Source: Cristatella mucedo
Taxonomy: Eukaryota; Bryozoa; Phylactolaemata; Cristatellidae
Direction: 5' to 3'
DNA: 64,000 nucleotides
NCBI GenBank assembly: GCA_009760855.2
Contig: WPIO01000029.1
Span: 2,249,501-2,313,500, forward strand
The position numbers were made by a program, and so were the translations under genes. The notes under the pieces are model-generated. The model was not told the DNA's origin. It ran no database searches and saw nothing but the letters and a program-made list of their open reading frames with translations. Positions 54,401 through 64,000 of the stretch are shown here, one piece after another (position 1 is the stretch's first letter; the number at the start of each line of letters is the position of its first letter).

Positions 54401-56967
54401 TATCCTCAAGCAAGTCTTCAACTGTGCCGAGACAGGATTCTTATGGAAGAAAATGCCGGACTGGAATGGAGGACTTGTATAACTGCAGAGGAGAAGAGAA
54501 TGAATACCAGGCCACAAACCCAAGAAGAATAGGTTTCCCCCTCTCACTTAGTGTGCGCCAACGCTAGTGGCGACTGCAAAATTAAGCTGCCGCTTGTTTA
54601 TCATTCGGAAAACTCTAGAACCTTTAGGTCACACAAGATTCTGAAAGAAAAACTGCAGGTTATGTGGAGAACAAACTCGAGGGCATGGGCCACCAGGCAG
54701 TTCTTTGTGGACTGTGCGAATTTGGTCCTTGGTCCCGATGTTAAGAAATATCTCCAGGACAATAACCTACCCCTGCAAGCCCTTCTCGTCCTGGATAAGG
54801 CACCTGCTCACCCATCTAACCTCGAAAATGACATCATCGAAGAGTTCAAGTTTAGAAGGGTTCTCTACCTTCTGTCCAGCACAGCCCCTACCGTGCAGCC
54901 CATGGGCCAGCGGATGATTTCTAATGTCAAGAAACTCTTCACTAAGAACTTGTTCTGCTGCTGCTTTGAGGTGATGGAGGGCACAAACCTTAGCCTTCGA
55001 GAGTTCTGGAAGGACCACTATAACATCGTGGTAAGCCTCAGAATTATCTATATGGCCTAGCAGGGTGATACAAAGAGGACCTTGACCTCTGCATCGAAGA
55101 AGCTTCGGCCTGAGGTTGTGTCTGAAATAGACTTTGAAAGGTTTGAACCTGAAGTGGGAGTGACGAATGAAATAGTGTCACTCGGCAAGTCCATGAGCCT
55201 GGACATGAATGAGGGTGACATAAACAAGCCCATCGAGGAACACTCCGTGGAAATGACAGTGAAAGTAAAGAAAGCGTGGCAAAAAGGGCAAAAATCAGCA
55301 ATTAAGATTCAGTTATTCATTTCAGCCTTTCTCTTCCAGCTCTGTCAGCATCTTTAAATCGTCTGATCTCTATGGTAAATGATGTACATTATACTTGATT
55401 AAAACCAATTTATTGCGTACATTCTATTGTATTGTTTTCAAACAATGTTCGTTATTTATAAGAACATTTTTTAATTAAAAAAGTGGGACAAAAATCGTGG
55501 TGCTGTTTGGGGGTCCGGAACGGATTAATGGCATTTTAATTCATTTCAATGGGGAAAGTTTATTTGACATGCGAGTAATTTTAGTTACAAGCTCTGTAAC
55601 AGAACAAATTAAACTCGTAAGTCAAAGCACCACCGCAAATGGGTCCAAGCAGGTGGACGTGATGCAGCCATCGAAGATACTAGGCATTGATGCACCAAGT
55701 AGCCCCACCCTCAATTGGCTGACGTCCGTGCGGTCTTCTACACAACATTACTGCACGGTCGTTCGTTTGTATGATGCCTCCTCTCTCCAGAAGTAAGAAT
55801 GCTTACGTCTGTTCAGAGAAGTCACTTTAAAAGGCCGACCGGACATGGGCCAAGCTAGCTAGACCACGTCTGCTTGTCGGAAGCATACTAGATTGCTTGT
55901 GCTGTAAAATGTACAATCGTTTCACGCCACAGAGGCCCTACATAGAGCAAGACATAAACGGTTGGGGTGAGATCGCTTGAAGAAAATTTGGGGTCGGCCG
56001 AACCGTGATGAAACACAGCCAATATGCATTCTCTAAACCAGCCTCGCCAATCGGCGCATCAGCGACTCGGCACAGGCAGGCGAACCTCAAGCAGCTTCTT
56101 CTTAGCTTGATCCATCATGGTAGCAAACCCCCGACTCATTTCCTTAAGCACGTGCTTGCTGATGTCTGTAAAAGTAAACTTAATATGACAAGTCCAGCAC
56201 AAAACCGTAAAGAATCTAGGAATCTATGTATTCGATTATACAGACAAGCCAAATTGAGCTGGGATGAGCGATGAAGGTGAGGTTGCTCCGAGGCAGTCAA
56301 CTGATCGACAGGCAATGGGTCAGAGGAGGGCAGGAATACAATTTTACGACTTTAAAAACACATGCCATACACCCTCAGGGAGGGAGGACCGTCGGACCTG
56401 CCAAGGCAAGCCTATCCATAGGAGCATCACGAACCAAGTTGCAGCGGCTGGAACGACCACCTACGGTGCCAGGCACCACCACTCGAGCAAGCATCGAGGC
56501 TCAAGCCCTGCTCGACAGCTGGCAGCCTGCCAGTACCTGGCCCGCTAGTAGCTTTGCTTCTGAAAAGCAGCAGCTGTCCCTTGAAAGAGCACACACAAGC
56601 GGCTGAAGCTGCTGCCATGATGAAAAGCCTGAAGCAAGGTGGGCGCAGACACAAAATCAAGATGACACAGGCATCGCATGCAACACTGGGCAATAGGAAA
56701 CTATACCCTGACGTTTGATGGGCACTTTCTTCTGGTCAGCCACAAGTAAGAACTGGACAAGGTCGTTCACCTAAGAATCAGATAAAAACACATGCACATA
56801 CTCATACGCAGAACCGCACATAAGCAACTAACGCATAAGGCTGTTTGGTAATCTCCATCACTCACCCTCTTGTTTACATCATCCGTTGAGAATGTTGCGA
56901 GAGCTCGGGTAGCTTGAGACAAGCTAACGCTATCACTCTCCGAGCCTGCAGCCGAACTTGCCGCCAC
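48414..56967 (-). CDS. NSMCE3: NSMCE3: NSE3/MAGE-family subunit of the SMC5/6 complex (5' end missing)
   Basis: Minus-strand exons: 56967-56866, 56770-56707, 56165-56086, 52709-52621, 51580-51498, 50069-50027, 49923-49746, 48479-48414. All seven junctions are GT/AG and in phase, 234 residues. The order is that of the MAGE homology domain: [19 protein letters not shown] (winged-helix A), [56 protein letters not shown] (winged-helix B), then [40 protein letters not shown], and a terminal WTQQYADA. In known animals NSE3 partners NSE1 (RING) and NSE4 to act on DNA in SMC5/6-dependent repair. A first exon with the start codon is expected upstream; a candidate ending at 57029 (GAA|GTGAGG) reads SSSGPIEAQALTNE. 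AATAAA for the reverse strand lies at 48220-48215. Confidence 0.92.
48866..48955 (-). mobile_element. tRNA-derived SINE, family B fragment
   Basis: The + strand reads the reversed box B 'tttgaaccc' with flanking 'acgacctcaagaccgagatcacgac'. It is the head only. Confidence 0.55.
49257..49410. repeat. 18-bp minisatellite, 8 perfect units
   Basis: Unit agcaagcatcgctacgat, eight identical copies (49257-49400) followed by 10 bp of a ninth. It lies in the last intron of NSMCE3. Because 18 is a multiple of three, three frames stay open across it. Confidence 0.97.
49500..49605 (+). mobile_element. LINE family A 3' tail
   Basis: 'tcatgcttcctttgcagcaaatataaagtgtc' followed by the terminal motif and an ATC/ATT-rich end. 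Confidence 0.75.
49746..49923 (-). CDS. NSMCE3: NSMCE3 exon 7
   Basis: The acceptor TTCTTTTGTAG completes the split Asp. Reads [39 protein letters not shown] and [18 protein letters not shown], the most conserved block of the MAGE family. Donor AAG|GTGAGC. Confidence 0.95.
50027..50069 (-). CDS. NSMCE3: NSMCE3 exon 6
   Basis: A 43-nt micro-exon, too short to find by length. Acceptor GTAATTGTTGCAG, donor GA|GTAAGT. Reads [13 protein letters not shown], the helix following the I-x-x-x-GN turn in MAGE proteins. Confidence 0.85.
50564..51422. mobile_element. Tigger-type MITE, 859 bp, TA target duplication
   Basis: Perfect terminal CAGTGGTACCTTGGCTTAC...GTAAGCCAAGGTACCACTG flanked by TA on both sides. 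Subterminal repeats of 'tcgacatacgag' type follow, as in Tigger/pogo elements. No transposase ORF. It shares the ends of the larger Tigger at 53.6 kb and sits in intron 5 of NSMCE3. Confidence 0.93.
51498..51580 (-). CDS. NSMCE3: NSMCE3 exon 5
   Basis: Acceptor CTCCTATGTTTAG. Reads [20 protein letters not shown], then SGNVVHE, and a donor T|GTGAGT. Matches the L-x-x-x-L-x-x-IFMxGN motif of MAGE winged-helix B. Confidence 0.92.
51765..51855 (-). mobile_element. tRNA-derived SINE, family B fragment
   Basis: The + strand shows the reversed box B 'tcaaacccgcgacc' and head 'taagctaagacc'. Confidence 0.6.
52621..52709 (-). CDS. NSMCE3: NSMCE3 exon 4
   Basis: Acceptor TTTTTTGCCCTAG. Reads [20 protein letters not shown], then KFDSENEDA, and a donor TG|GTATGT. 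FG-x-x-LVEL-x-x-x-x-x-TYILIN is a signature of the family. Confidence 0.95.
53350..53505 (+). mobile_element. tRNA-derived SINE, family B
   Basis: Box A-like 'aggaggtaaggtacttgctc', box B 'ggattcgagtcc', tail 'gccattaaggctcttctgcc...aaatgaggctggtcaacca'. Confidence 0.8.
53636..55635 (+). mobile_element. Tigger (pogo-superfamily) DNA transposon, dead
   Basis: 2.0 kb with Tigger ends (CAGTGGTGCCTTGAGTTACG; right end decayed to ...CACCACCG), 5' TA retained. The + strand carries remnants of a CENP-B/jerky-type transposase: a helix-turn-helix region near 53940-54250 and a DDE-1 core near 54400-55060. The core motifs are altered. NxDETG reads NCAETGF (54417-54437), [11 protein letters not shown] keeps its Asp, and QPMDQ reads QPMGQ (54897-54911). 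Two of the three catalytic aspartates are gone, beside stops and frameshifts. It sits in intron 3 of NSMCE3. Confidence 0.92.
56086..56165 (-). CDS. NSMCE3: NSMCE3 exon 3
   Basis: Acceptor TTTACTTTTACAG. Reads [20 protein letters not shown], then KKKLLE, and a donor GAG|GTTCGC. It is the helix pair between winged-helix A and the FG-x-x-LVEL strand. Confidence 0.9.
56707..56770 (-). CDS. NSMCE3: NSMCE3 exon 2
   Basis: A 64-nt exon reading [20 protein letters not shown], the opening helix of the MAGE domain (V-x-x-LVQFLL-x-x-DQKK-x-PIKR). Donor G|GTATAG. Confidence 0.93.
56866..56967 (-). CDS. NSMCE3: NSMCE3 exon with disordered N-terminal region
   Basis: The acceptor CATTCTCTTTTAG opens [20 protein letters not shown], then [13 protein letters not shown], phase 0 exit at AGG|GTGAGT. 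It has no ATG, so a further 5' exon is required. Confidence 0.75.
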
Positions 56968-57409
56968 CTAAAAGAGAATGGTCAGCTGCCAAGTGAGTAG
57001 ACGTAAAGCACATATTAGCACACCTCACTTCGTTGGTAAGCGCTTGGGCTTCGATTGGACCGGAAGAAGACACTGCTCTGGTGACCACGTGAAAAACTCT
57101 GCACACAGTAAACTTCAGCAGACCAAATTTGTGACAGAATCTCGGTTGCTCAAACTCAGGGTCTCATTGAAAAAAGTCTACGACGGCATACTTATGCCTG
57201 TGATAACTACCTGGCAAAAAATATGCAAATATGATGCCAGTAGTAGCATAACAGCTTCTGCAGGTGAACCAGAAGCATTAAGACTAAATGAAACTGCACA
57301 AACCGATGTCACGATCTCGTAAACATAGTGTCAGCCAACGAGAGAACTGGTCATGGACGACAGAAGTGTCCTTAGTGCCGAAACAGGAGCAACCAGTACA
57401 GTAGATACT

Positions 57410-57558
57410 TGCCGAGCTGGTTTGGTCCTGAGCGGTTAAGGTGCTCGCCCCGACCAAGGTCTGGCTGAGGTCGTGGGCTCGAGCCCCGAGGCATATGTGA
57501 AGCGCCTGAGTAGAGATTAAGTTCTCTTGGGGGGCTATACAAATGAATTATATATACA
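57410..57558 (+). mobile_element. tRNA-derived SINE, family A
   Basis: The best-preserved copy: 'gccgagctggtttggtcctg', box A and box B (ggctcgagccc), LINE A-type tail, then a TATA-rich end. Confidence 0.88.
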
Positions 57559-57559
57559 T

Positions 57560-58870
57560 ATATATTTGGAGAGGAATCTATTGAACGACATATTGTTGGC
57601 AGTCAAAACGGCAAGTGATACGGCTGCGATGGATATATCTATATGTAGCCAACAGCAGCACGGCTGGGATGAGGGACAGGCACGCAAGAGTTATATGCTA
57701 GTGTGGCAGACATCACTCTTTGACCCCAACCTTAGAAAACGAAGAAAGCACGTTCGGTTCCAGGCAGATCAGCACACATTCCAGCAACACTCGATTCGCC
57801 AGGCGAACGACAGTGAAGCACCAGACATAAAATAAAACTAATATAATTCATTTCTGATTCAACCATTTTATTTCAATAGCAAGCTAGCAATTAACTCCCA
57901 TCCACTAAACACATCAACCAGCATTCAGATGTTGCAATTGATAAGAGTACAGAGATGGAATATGTGATGACAACAGCAGTACGGTAGGGCATTCAGTTTG
58001 TGCTCAGCTCTAGCTCAGGTTTCGGCTGTAGGGGTGCAGTAGCACTACAACACCAAATTACATTGCTTATGCGATGCTGACCATTCCACAGCAGATCACA
58101 GTTTGAATGCTGAAGCCATATAAATCTCTTGTTACACCTCAAACTACACTGCAATTTCCAAACCATCAGCCAAGAAGTTGTGCAAAGCAAAGCCAGGCTC
58201 CCTATGGCCTCTGAAACAGGCCGGTCACAAACGCCCGTCAGTAACGTTGGGCTACATGAATGAAATTGCTAGTTAAAATCCAAACCGCAGACACGAGTCT
58301 GTTTGCAATCACATGATGATACTTAAGCAAGCACCGGCAAGCAGAGCTGGAGCCAGGATTTTCATCTAGAGAGAGAGCAAAACCTGCAAGATTCTAATGT
58401 AGGGGCTAGACCATGATTAATAAAAAAAAATTACAGCACAAAATCATATTGCTTATTCTATATGAACTTGGCAATTGCTTGCCAACAGAGTGAAAATGAA
58501 ACTTAATTTTGTCATTGCTGACGGCAGGACGTTGCAATAAGGGTGGCCCAGTCTGTGGCCTCGCTCCCTGGCTCAGCCACTGCCGGCAAGGCTCCTCACA
58601 TAAAAGAAACTACACACACCAGAATGGTGCACGTCGGATGGTTGAGGGGGTTGGTGGAGAGAGAGCAGCATCTGCTGCTAGCTTGATGCCCCACTCAGAG
58701 AAAGACAGCAGGCAGAGCCAAAACGGACACATCAGACCATCACTAGTCAGGTAGCAGCACAACGTATGCAATTTGCATAAAACTAAAGCTCTCGGTAACG
58801 ACCGAATTTGCAATCACGCAAACAGCACTAAGAGCAAAACCAAATCAGTGCAAGTGCAAAGAATTGCCGG
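57560..58870. other. No assignable feature
   Basis: Short chance ORFs on both strands, no splice-bounded exon I would defend, and no repeat family recognised. The upstream end of NSMCE3 (promoter, first exon) may lie here. Confidence 0.4.
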
Positions 58871-58879
58871 TACAAAATC

Positions 58880-59905
58880 TGCATCTGCATGAAACTAGCA
58901 TTTGCTCGAAATCTAGGTGTCTTGTTCCAAAGTGACCACTCACTAGACGACCACATAAGCTCCACATTCAAGTCAGCCTACTTTCAGCTACATCAAATTG
59001 GTGAAACTCGGGTCTGCTTAGACAGGGATAGCGCATCTAAATTGGCCCAAGCATGTGAGACCTCTCGTCTCGACTTCTGTAATTCACTGCTTGTTGGTCT
59101 ACCGGCATGTGCTATCAGATGCTTACAGTTGGTGCAAAACTCTGCAGCTAGGCTTGCCTGTCACTTGCATTGCAGTTGCCACATCAAACCACTTCTCGCC
59201 GACCTGCACTGGCTCCCAATAAAGCAGTGTTTCGACTGCAAGGGTCTGCGAGTAACTTGTAGGTCCCTTCATTCTCTGGCTCCAGCCTACCTATAAGAAC
59301 TATTCCCCCACCAAGCTAGGTATCTTATCACAAGATTTTCTGAATAAAATCGTTTAGCAATACCTCGTACGAGCCTTAAATCCTTTGGAGAACGTGCCTT
59401 TTGTTCGTATACTCCCTAGGCCTGGAATTCACACCCGACTGACGTCACGACACCCTCTGACTTGACTTATAAAATTAAGTTAATGCACCTGCTCCTCACA
59501 GCATTTGCAGGTCCTTGTGATTGATCCTATGTGTACTGACACTACGCATACTACCACTAGCCATATTTACATGTTGACACCGTCCATGTTACCTCTAGCC
59601 ATATTGTTTGTGCAAGTTGACACTGTCTATATAACCACTAAATATGAGCTGGTTTGGCCCGGTGGTTAAGGTTCTCGCCCCGAACAAGGTCTTGCTGAGG
59701 TCGTGGACTCGAGCCCTGAGGTATATGGGAATGGAGAATAGCCTGAATCGAAAAAGCCTGAATAGAGATTGAGTTATCTTATGGCGCTATACAAATGAAC
59801 TCTATTTACTTATTTTATTTATCATTCTTCCTTTACAGCATAATATGTTAAGTGCCTGGACATAGATACAGTTCTCGGAGGGCGCTACACAAATGTATTA
59901 TTACT
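58880..59905 (+). mobile_element. LINE family A, 3' third, with nested SINE
   Basis: One open frame (58889-59296) reads the RT thumb region: ARNLGVLFQSDHSLDDHISS, CNSLLVGLPACAIRCLQLVQ and LLADLHWLPIKQ. After a stop come the C-terminal block, the 3' UTR, an inserted SINE A (59645-59810), the rest of the UTR and the terminal motif with a (TTA) end. Confidence 0.85.
59645..59810 (+). mobile_element. tRNA-derived SINE, family A, nested in LINE A
   Basis: 'gagctggtttggcccggtgg' head, box B 'gactcgagccc' and LINE-type tail. LINE A 3' UTR sequence lies on both sides in the same orientation. Confidence 0.82.
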
Positions 59906-60829
59906 ATTATTATGACCCGCTGACCATTACTCCTGAGAGACAGTGGTCAGGCTCTGCCTTAAATACTGGCCAGTTCGTTAGTCACACAATAATCACGTTC
60001 TATACATAATCATATATTGTGCTGATCATTAGCCTTGGATTACCACGGCTATTGCATTAGCGTTTCTTAGTTTAATTCAAAGACAGAGGCCAAACTAATT
60101 GTTCATAATAATGGGTCAGCGGCAAGCGCATTGCTCAGAGTCGCGGGGCATTGCAGTTTGGCTTAATGCGGTGACGAATGCCGGCACGACTTCAGGCCCA
60201 CGTCAATCGCAAAACAACATTATGAAATATAAGATAATCTACGTGATTTCTTCAACGTCGGTCTGTCAGGTTTTACCACGCAATGCATATCTGCTAGCCG
60301 ACCCAAACGCCGAACGAAGGCGGTCGTCCGTCCGGTTGCATTCGCACAGATGGCTATTTCGTCTGGTAGTATTTCCAATCGCAAAAGCTCTGGCACTCAC
60401 GAGCGACAAGCATGCAGCGAGTAAGAGGGTGTATTTTTGGACTAAACTCGAGTCTTTCTGAAGTAACGGTATCCATGAACTGCTGCGCCGTATAGTATAG
60501 TACTAGTGCTGAGATTTTGGCGGTTGACTGCCTATGCCATCTTTCAAATCTCGAAGCTCATATTAGCCTACACGTGGTACTATTACTCACCTCCGATTCA
60601 GAGATGCTTGCAGACGCAACAGGCCGGCCCACAGATACGTCTCCACGCGGCATCCCTAAACGGTGGGAGTAGCAGGGTTAAACGATGCGAATCGTATTTC
60701 CGGCGGCACCCATAGATAGCAGTCGACATTTTTGCATAGATACACCGTCTTTTCCGATCCCCCCGAAATTATGCGACGATTAGCAGGAAATCGGCCGCGC
60801 GAATCTCGAATTTCGGTGAATATTGTCAT

Positions 60830-62000
60830 ACGCCGTCGTTACAGTGTACCCAACAAATTTCACATCGTTGCCCATGCGCGTTCTCATGCAAATAGGCTGC
60901 TAAGGCGCTGGCCTGTACAGCAGTCCATCGAAATCCACTTACTTCCACCGCTAATCGACCTAACGCGGGCAAAGCGAAGCTCCAACTTGGATTGCATAAA
61001 TAACGCTGCGGTATATTTAAAATTTACCCAAACACTTTTTTAATATTGGGTACGCGCATCCTCACGCAATCCTGTGCATTCGACTGCAGCGGTCAGGGCC
61101 AACACCACAACCAAACGCAGAGTCAAAGAAATCTTATGCTAAAAGCTCCGTTTTTCATTGCGAATGACAGCGCACTCTGCTATAAGTGTACTAAAAATTA
61201 TGGCAAAAATTTGCGCGGGCTTTCTCGTGCAATGCGGTGCAACGATCAGGGGCACTACCGAAATCGACTACACGCCACCACAAAACTCGCGAGGCTCCAA
61301 TTTGTATTGCTTTTAAAGCGCACTGAGTGGAGTGCGCACCCGTATAAACTCAAGCTATTGCGCTCAATCGATCTCTGGCAAAGTGTAGCAATCACCTGAG
61401 ATGATCTAGGCAAATACCGCAATCCACTCGAATCCGACGGAAATCCACCTAAAACTTGCCAATGACGAGGTCCAATTTAGATTACGTATAACGATCATAT
61501 TAACATGCATGTTAAAACTGCTCATATTGCCTCTAACCATAGGGGCAAACTTACTTTACAGAATATGTAAAGGGTCTAGAAAGAGATTAAGCTCTCTGAC
61601 GGCGCTCTGCCAATGTTTAATACTAATAATTATTAATATTAGTACTAGACTCAGTTTGAAATGCATCCAAACAATTTCGCGCCATTGCATGCGCTATCTT
61701 AGACAATGCATTGCAATCAAATGAAACGGTAAGGTCCATTAGCTTAATTCTGCTTAATATGCTGCAATCCACTGCCAAATGACCGGAAAGTGCACTAGAA
61801 GCTCTAGTTTTGATTGCACGTTACTTTATTCTTCATTAATTGAGGACTAATACAATTTCACTACAATTGCCTTGGACGTTTTCATGCGATGCACTGCAAG
61901 CAACTGCAATGTCTCGTGCCAGTACCGCAATCCACAGCAAATGCTCAGAATTCGGATTCCCAAAGCTCAAATTTTGAATGCCAATGAGTTCGTGCTGCCA
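60830..62000. repeat. Degenerate tandem array (proposed)
   Basis: Recurring phrases at irregular spacing of roughly 150-200 bp: 'catgc(g/a)atgcactgcaa', 'accg(c/a)aatccac' and 'agctcca-tttggattgc'. The LINE A tail at 61500-61630 lies within it. Read by eye; unit length and copy number are uncertain. Confidence 0.4.
61500..61635 (+). mobile_element. LINE family A 3' tail
   Basis: 'catgttaaaactgctcatattgcctctaacc' then the terminal motif 'gggtctagaaagagattaagctctctgacggcgc' and an AAT-rich end. Confidence 0.75.
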
Positions 62001-62343
62001 TGAAAATGCTCCCGCAAAGGTCCATGCGCACGTGGCCTGGTAGCATTCGTGGAAACGGAAGATTTACTCGGTACCTTCGGTTTACTCACACCGTCAATCA
62101 AATTTACCCAAATATTGCTAGCAGTCCATTCGCAGACTCTCCATGCGAGGCAGCAATCATAAAGCAGCTTGCGGACTCCTGGAGCACGATCAATACCATA
62201 TCCATGTGAAATTACGTAAGATGCGATCAATAAGCACGAGACTGCTTGAAGCAAATCGGTCCCAAGAAGACCCTTACGCAGCAGTTTGACGATAATGGCA
62301 GCTGCTTCGAGGCTGCCAAACGAGAAAATTTTTCTAACGGCCA

Positions 62344-63499
62344 ATGCCGTCTTTCTGCTCCGAACGACAGTACGACCGTCGCTCAGGGCTAGACCGTAAC
62401 GTAGCCGAGGAATTCGTATACGCACGCCTGGCGTCTAGCGTATTTCCTCAATTAACTTTTTGGAAGTTATCCTTTTATGTACTGGCACTAGACGACGACA
62501 TCCAAGTGAACTTTACAGACAAGATTCTGAACAGTGAAGGATATATTCAATTACTGGCGTCCGTCGGCGGCTTACTCACAGCAACCGGGATGTGCACCAA
62601 TCTGTTTGTATGCATGGCCATCGCATCGGACAAAAATCTCAGAAGAAATTCTGTTTACGCCTTGACTCTCAACCTGGCAAGTACGGACCTCCTTATGAGC
62701 GTGTCAATGGCATACGCGTCTGCGAATTTCATCTTCAGAAGAGACACGACGAAGCTTGACTGTATCGTTTTTAGTGGCATTGCAGTGTACTCCACATGCG
62801 CCCAGATTGGTAGTACTACCTTCGTAGCGCTTAATAGGTACGTTACAGTGGTAAAGGAAAGGGAGTCTAAATGGAGAAGACTACTTTCAAAACGCGGAGT
62901 CGCAGCATCCATTACGCTCACGTGGACGGCTGCCCTCTTGTCCTTAGTGCCCCACTGGGTGAAATTAGGAAGCTTGGGGTACGATCCGAGGAGCCGGGCG
63001 TGTCATTTCGCGACAGAGGATCCGGATACATGGAAGTACGTCTTGACTTTTGTTGTGGTAAACTTTTTACCGACGTCAGCAATCACAATTGTGTTACGCT
63101 AAAGTGATCTCCATGATTAAACAGAGTCTGCAGCAAGAACGTGGTCTCGGAGGAGGCGGAGGCGCTGAAGGGACACGTACGAGGGCGCAGAGCAGACGGC
63201 TGTCCAAGAAGTTGCGTTCCGCCATTCACTGCGCTCTCATTCCGTCAGCATTCATGCTTTGCTGGACTCCACTGACAGTAGACCTAGTAGTAGGCATGAC
63301 AACGGGCGCTCAGCCGACAACGACTACATGGTCACCAATGTTGCTTTTAGTGGCTGCTTCCAGTAGCACAGTTAACGGCGCATTACTGCTGGCGACCGAT
63401 GCAGGCGTACGATCTGCCCTTCGCAGAGTCGAATGCCGATTTAAGCACTCAAGCAGGCAGCGATCTTCTATACGACCGGAGGTAAGCACCTCAAGTTAG
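62344..63499 (+). pseudogene. Rhodopsin-class GPCR, Tre1/Moody/GPR84-like, single frameshift
   Basis: Two overlapping frames (62344-63102 and about 63089-63499) together encode seven membrane segments. TM1 is LLASVGGLLTATGMCTNLFV. TM2 is LTLNLASTDLLMSV. TM3 ends in NRY, not DRY. TM4 contains ITLTWTAALLSLVPHW, and the second loop has RACHF with the expected Cys. TM5 is TFVVVNFLPTSAITIV, and TM6 has LCWTP. TM7 has STVNGALLLATD where NPxxY is usual. NRY and the loop pattern G-x-LGYDP-x-x-x-x-C recall Tre1/Moody and melatonin-like receptors. A 1-nt frame change near 63091-63098 breaks the reading inside the end of TM5 (IVL then stop; continuing YAKVISMIKQ in the other frame). No intron fits there. 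AATAAA lies at 63688. Confidence 0.8.
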
Positions 63500-64000
63500 A
63501 AAATTGCTTGCGCATCTTTTCCGAGGGGCTTATGGAAAATGGTCACGCTTCGGCAATAATTATCACCCATCCGTAGTTTTGGTCACTCGTTTGGAGAATT
63601 TTCACTGCCTACTTTTTATAAGCCTCTGACAGAGCAAAAGCTAAAGCATAACTTCATAGTACTTTTCGTACACAAAGTAAAAAGTTTAATAAAATCTTGA
63701 TAGACAAGCGCTGCTATGTTCATGAGTACCTATTTTGTTAGGATGCGCTAGGGAATTACCAGAGTTCAAGCTTTCCTGTCGCTACGTCGTGGGAAAGTAG
63801 TATTTTCATTATCGCAGCACTTTGATTTTAGGTCCCAGCCGCGACAAATTGCACTAGATGATTTGAATCGACCTACTGTCAGCTGGATTTTTATATCTAC
63901 TCTTTGACCAAGAACGGTAATACCCGAGCAAACTGACCACTTGCAAGAATGACATACTATTCAACATGGTATGGTAATTCTAAATTTGAACTGATTACGA
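63500..64000. other. 3' flank of the receptor gene
   Basis: AT-rich sequence holding a poly(A) signal (AATAAA at 63688-63693); nothing else recognised. Confidence 0.4.

Noticed and set aside
60099-60461. 120-codon + ORF
   Set aside because: No domain, splice-bounded edges or neighbouring exon supports it; its length is within chance for this GC content.

Overview
The window is animal nuclear DNA, most likely from an invertebrate whose phylum I cannot fix. Genes are split by GT/AG introns of about 80 bp to more than 4 kb. The spaces between exons are filled with non-LTR retrotransposons, tRNA-derived SINEs, Tigger and hAT-like DNA transposons and microsatellites. There are no bacterial-style operons. 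I assembled the gene models by hand from splice signals, reading-frame phase and protein-family motifs. None has been tested against transcripts.

Left third, + strand, 433-26408: one large gene of 13 proposed coding exons (about 1046 codons). It encodes a protein with two cyclic-nucleotide-binding folds, closest in layout to animal CNBD2 (CRIS). Exons 7 to 13 carry the recognisable domains and join in phase at every junction. Exons 1 to 6 form a long low-complexity N-terminal extension and are less certain. A GC-rich block at 23.4-24.35 kb in the last intron holds a long + ORF that may be a nested gene.

Middle, 26.4-40.5 kb: mostly retrotransposon. A 5'-truncated LINE family B copy lies directly beside a LINE family A copy (27.0-29.5 kb). 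Scattered minus-strand exons at 30.2, 37.1 and 37.9-38.2 kb suggest a poorly resolved minus-strand gene with a GC-rich promoter-like region near 39.85-40.03 kb.

41.1-46.1 kb, minus strand: a 10-exon gene that joins in phase from an ATG at 46110 to a stop at 41141 (441 codons). I do not recognise the protein. An inverted, diverged copy of its last exon lies about 110 bp beyond it, so the 3' end can fold into a long hairpin.

48.4-57.0 kb, minus strand: NSMCE3 (NSE3/MAGE family), a subunit of the SMC5/6 complex. Eight exons cover nearly the whole MAGE domain. Its introns hold an 18-bp minisatellite, a Tigger MITE and a dead Tigger with two catalytic aspartates replaced.

58.9-62.0 kb: LINE and SINE debris and a degenerate tandem array. 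62.3-63.5 kb, + strand: a rhodopsin-class GPCR resembling the Tre1/Moody/GPR84 group, broken by a 1-nt frameshift at the end of TM5.

The repeat history can be read directly. SINE family A shares its 3' tail with LINE family A, has inserted into LINE A at least twice, and LINE B has inserted into LINE A.
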